From contig JAKFUG010000014.1 of the NCBI GenBank assembly GCA_021732785.1, forward strand, positions 62,001-126,000: a stretch of DNA of 64,000 bases, in the 5' to 3' direction. This document shows, one piece after another, positions 60,255 to 64,000 of the stretch. Position 1 is the first letter of the stretch, and each line of letters starts with the position of its first letter. This DNA is from Planctomycetaceae bacterium. Its GTDB lineage: Bacteria > Planctomycetota > Planctomycetia > Planctomycetales > Planctomycetaceae. The notes beneath the pieces are model-generated. The model worked only from the letters and a program-made list of their open reading frames with translations. It was not told the origin of the DNA and ran no database searches. The translations under genes were made by a program, and so were the position numbers.

Positions 60255-60289
60255 GAACACCCCGACAGTCGGGGACTGTCGGGGTGTTC
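60255..60289. terminator. 16-bp hairpin between convergent genes
   Basis: Arms 60255-60270 and 60274-60289 (gaacaccccgacagtc) form a perfect stem with a 3-nt loop, 140 bp after the bestrophin-like gene and 28 bp before the end of rpoD. A tttt run follows on the minus strand. It probably terminates rpoD and perhaps both genes. Confidence 0.65.
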
Positions 60290-60316
60290 GATCCCTCCAT
60301 GATGATTGCTCCGCAC

Positions 60317-62017
<1,701 letters not shown>

Positions 62018-62600
62018 ACCAAACTTCCTTGTTTGGGAGGCGGGGAATCGGGCACAAATTGACGAGCAGAGCGGAACGACCGCACGGTACGGCGTTTCGC
62101 GGAGTCGGGGATCAACACCAGATACAAACGAATCGGTGTTGAAGAAAGTCGTCGCTATCCAATCCGACGACGGGGCTGCTCGCAACGAGGGGGAGCGCCT
62201 TGGTGTCTAACCGGTTTCAACGGTCCGGGAGCCAGGCCAAACTGACCGCGATTTGACTGACTGCGATATGACGGGGCATCGTGCCCGAGAGAGGCTCGCA
62301 TCGAAAGCATCCTTTCACTCGTTGCGAATCCGACGTCGACGATCCATCGTCAACGGAATTCGCGAATGCTATCACAACTTCCCAACCGGCGCTCCACGAG
62401 TTTTCCGTTTACGAAAAAAATCCGCCAGTTTTTTCTCGGGCGGGAACTGACGCCCTTTTCAGGGAACGAACTCGGGGTCGACGATGTTGAAGCCGGTTTA
62501 CCCATGTGGCTATACTCGGAGTCTGTTCAGCCGCTCGTTACTGCCGAAACAATGATCCCTGGTAAGACCGCCAGTTGCTCTGGTTGTCGACCTCTGTCGA
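62018..62600. other. 583-bp divergent region between rpoD and citrate synthase
   Basis: No additional gene or RNA is evident. It contains a good promoter for citrate synthase at 62487-62516. Small frames at 62253-62620 overlap one another and lack ribosome-binding sequence, so they are not called. The rpoD promoter must lie here but could not be identified by eye. Confidence 0.45.
62487..62516 (+). promoter_or_regulatory. Sigma70 promoter for citrate synthase
   Basis: TTGAAG (62487-62492) and TATACT (62511-62516) are separated by 18 nt. Four of six -35 and five of six -10 positions match consensus. The expected start site is near 62523, giving a leader of about 78 nt before ATG 62601. Confidence 0.6.
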
Positions 62601-63767
62601 ATGAGACCGTTCATGACCGCTGACGTTGCCGCGATTGAATCTGCCGAGAAAACCGCCGCGCGTGGACTCAAAGGAGTGGTTGCGGCCGACACCACCATTT
62701 GCGATGTGGATGGCGATCTCGGCAAATTGATTTATCGCGGCTATAGCATTGATGAGCTTGCCGTCAGCAGTTCCTTTGAAGAAGTCTCGTACCTGTTATT
62801 CAAGGGCAACCTTCCCACCCGACCGCAACTGGCGGAATTTAACGACGTGCTCATCGGTCACCGCGAGCTGGAAAAGCCGGTGCTCGATTTCCTGAAGAGT
62901 CTGCCCGTCAGTACGCCGACGATGACGGCGCTGCGGTCCGCGGTTTCCGTCTCCGGCGCGTACGACGACACCGCCGAGGACGACAGCCCGGAAGCCAACT
63001 ACACCAAGTCCATCCGCATGACGGCGGAGATGACGACGATTGTCGCCGCGATTCGGCGACTGCGCGATGGTCTCGAACCGATCTCCCCACGATCGGACCT
63101 CAGCCACGCCGCCAACTTCATGTACATGCTGAATGGCACCGTCCCGTCCAAAGACGCGGAACGGGCGATGGACCTGATTCTGATTCTTCACGCCGAGCAC
63201 GGCCTCAATGCCAGCACCTTCGCCGGCCGGGTGATTGCCGCGACGCTGACCGATCTTTACTCGGCCATCACGGGAGCGATTGGTGCCTTGAAGGGACCGC
63301 TCCACGGCGGGGCAAATACGGAAGTGCTCCACACGCTCCAGGAAATCGGCTCGGTCGAAAAAGTCAAACCGTATGTCGAAGCCACACGGGCAAAAAAAGG
63401 CAAGTTCATGGGGTTCGGTCATGCGGTCTACAAAGTCGAAGACCCGCGGGCCAAGCATCTGAAGGAACTCTCGCGGAGGCTCAGCATCGAGACCGGCGAA
63501 CCGAAGTGGTACGACATGTCCATCGCGATGGAAAAGGAAGTCAACGCCGTGATCCATCGCTATTGCAATGTCGATTTCTACTCCGCCAGTCTCCAGCACT
63601 ACATGGGGATTCCCGGCGACCTGTTTACCTGCGTGTTCGCCGCGAGCCGCATTGTCGGGTGGTGTGCCCACGTGCTGGAACAACTCAGCGACAACAAGAT
63701 CATCCGCCCGTCGTCGAATTACATCGGACCGGCAGAACGGTCGTACGTCAGTATCGACAAGCGCTAA
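62601..63767 (+). CDS. gltA: Citrate synthase
   Basis: The 388-residue protein has the type I citrate synthase length and motifs: GDLGKLIYRGYSIDELA, LHGGANTEVLHTLQEIG with His235, GFGHAVYKVEDPRAKHLKEL with His274 and NVDFYSASLQHYMGIP with Asp325, the catalytic triad. It condenses oxaloacetate and acetyl-CoA at the entry of the TCA cycle. ATG 62601 and 62613 are both possible starts; neither has a strong ribosome-binding sequence. It is followed by a hairpin. Confidence 0.95.
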   Translation: MRPFMTADVAAIESAEKTAARGLKGVVAADTTICDVDGDLGKLIYRGYSIDELAVSSSFEEVSYLLFKGNLPTRPQLAEFNDVLIGHRELEKPVLDFLKSLPVSTPTMTALRSAVSVSGAYDDTAEDDSPEANYTKSIRMTAEMTTIVAAIRRLRDGLEPISPRSDLSHAANFMYMLNGTVPSKDAERAMDLILILHAEHGLNASTFAGRVIAATLTDLYSAITGAIGALKGPLHGGANTEVLHTLQEIGSVEKVKPYVEATRAKKGKFMGFGHAVYKVEDPRAKHLKELSRRLSIETGEPKWYDMSIAMEKEVNAVIHRYCNVDFYSASLQHYMGIPGDLFTCVFAASRIVGWCAHVLEQLSDNKIIRPSSNYIGPAERSYVSIDKR

Positions 63768-63768
63768 T

Positions 63769-63828
63769 CCGCTCGCGCTTTGCAAGATCCCAAAGATCGC
63801 GATCTATTAGTCCTGCAGAGCGCAAGCG
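63769..63828 (+). terminator. Imperfect inverted repeat after citrate synthase
   Basis: Arms 63769-63784 and 63814-63828 (ccgctcgcgctttgca and tgcagagcgcaagcg) pair imperfectly around a loop that itself has a 10-bp palindrome gatcgcgatc (63795-63804). It starts 1 bp after the stop codon. A related copy of the left arm occurs at 33444-33467 after the oxidoreductase gene. Confidence 0.45.
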
Positions 63829-63960
63829 TGGGTCGCAACCACTCCGGCCGTAGCGGTCGTGCATGTCCTGGCAGTGCAACTCGATCCGCGATTCGCAAAT
63901 GGTCGATGCTGAACGTGGACCCTGCTTTTCTCGGTGTCCGTCGGCTTCGAGGACCCTGCC

Positions 63961-64000
63961 ATGCGGTTGACCTGGGCGATTGTGACGGTCGTACTCTTGA
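63961..64000 (+). CDS. Start of a gene with a signal-like N-terminus (3' end outside window)
   Basis: ATG 63961 is preceded by GAGGA with 7 nt spacing. The first 13 codons (MRLTWAIVTVVLL) form a typical start of a Sec signal peptide or membrane segment. Too little is visible to assign a family. Confidence 0.5.
   Translation, partial: MRLTWAIVTVVLL

Noticed and set aside
62253-62623. Several small frames between rpoD and citrate synthase
   Set aside because: They overlap each other in different frames, lack ribosome-binding sequence and the region holds the citrate synthase promoter.

Overview
The window reads as a chromosomal segment of a planctomycete (phylum Planctomycetota, probably class Planctomycetia). 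The evidence is a PSCyt1/DUF1549/DUF1553 cytochrome protein followed by a DUF1501 protein, an FGly-type sulfatase beside an NPCBM-domain secreted protein, several Tat-exported Gfo/Idh/MocA, SMP-30 and TIM-barrel proteins, a fused SecDF, two giant cadherin-repeat surface proteins with an LEPR-XLL-like N-terminus, and a high-GC, mostly monocistronic layout with many long intergenic inverted repeats. No rRNA, tRNA, CRISPR array, transposase or phage gene was recognised. The genus cannot be fixed from the sequence alone.

Layout. 1-5.8 kb: tail of a Gly/Pro-rich EF-hand protein, an oxidoreductase whose Shine-Dalgarno sits in a hairpin, an exported SMP-30 lactonase-like protein, a receiver-less sigma54 activator, a membrane-anchored archaemetzincin and an S4 RNA-binding protein. 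5.8-10.2 kb: sulfatase plus large NPCBM-domain protein, joined by a perfect 25-bp inverted repeat. 10.2-15.9 kb: an ECF42-type sigma factor followed by six small genes (VOC, DUF1579, YCII-YCII-AHSA1 fusion, SRPBCC, VOC, YCII-GyrI fusion); a candidate ECF42-type promoter precedes the first of the six. 16-21.4 kb: PSCyt/DUF1501/endonuclease-phosphatase operon. 21.4-34.5 kb: mixed single genes (HEPN membrane protein, NHL propeller, cyclopropane synthase-like methyltransferase, serine hydrolase, PDZ protein, TPR protein, an unusual short sigma factor, SRPBCC-epimerase fusion, oxidoreductase, SGNH hydrolase).

34.5-42.2 kb holds housekeeping genes: DUF2200, glpK, upp, tgt, yajC and fused secDF ending at a strong intrinsic terminator. 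42.4-55.7 kb is a surface/transport block: a cadherin-repeat metalloprotease, a sugar epimerase-like protein, a 48-residue secreted peptide candidate, a modABC-type ABC transporter and a 1684-residue repeat protein. 55.9-60.1 kb: an asparagine synthetase-like protein without the glutaminase nucleophile, an SGNH hydrolase, a small secreted protein and a bestrophin-like membrane protein. 60.3-64 kb: the primary sigma factor, citrate synthase with a good sigma70 promoter, and the first codons of another gene.

How the parts relate. The most coherent unit is the ECF42 cluster, in which a sigma factor with a TPR-like C-terminal extension probably drives a set of small ligand-binding-fold proteins. 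The two surface proteins share an N-terminal sorting-type segment and flank the transporter block. Three structurally similar long inverted repeats (7251-7328, 22312-22389, 31914-31989) recur next to gene ends. Function calls come from motif recognition by eye; no database search was run.
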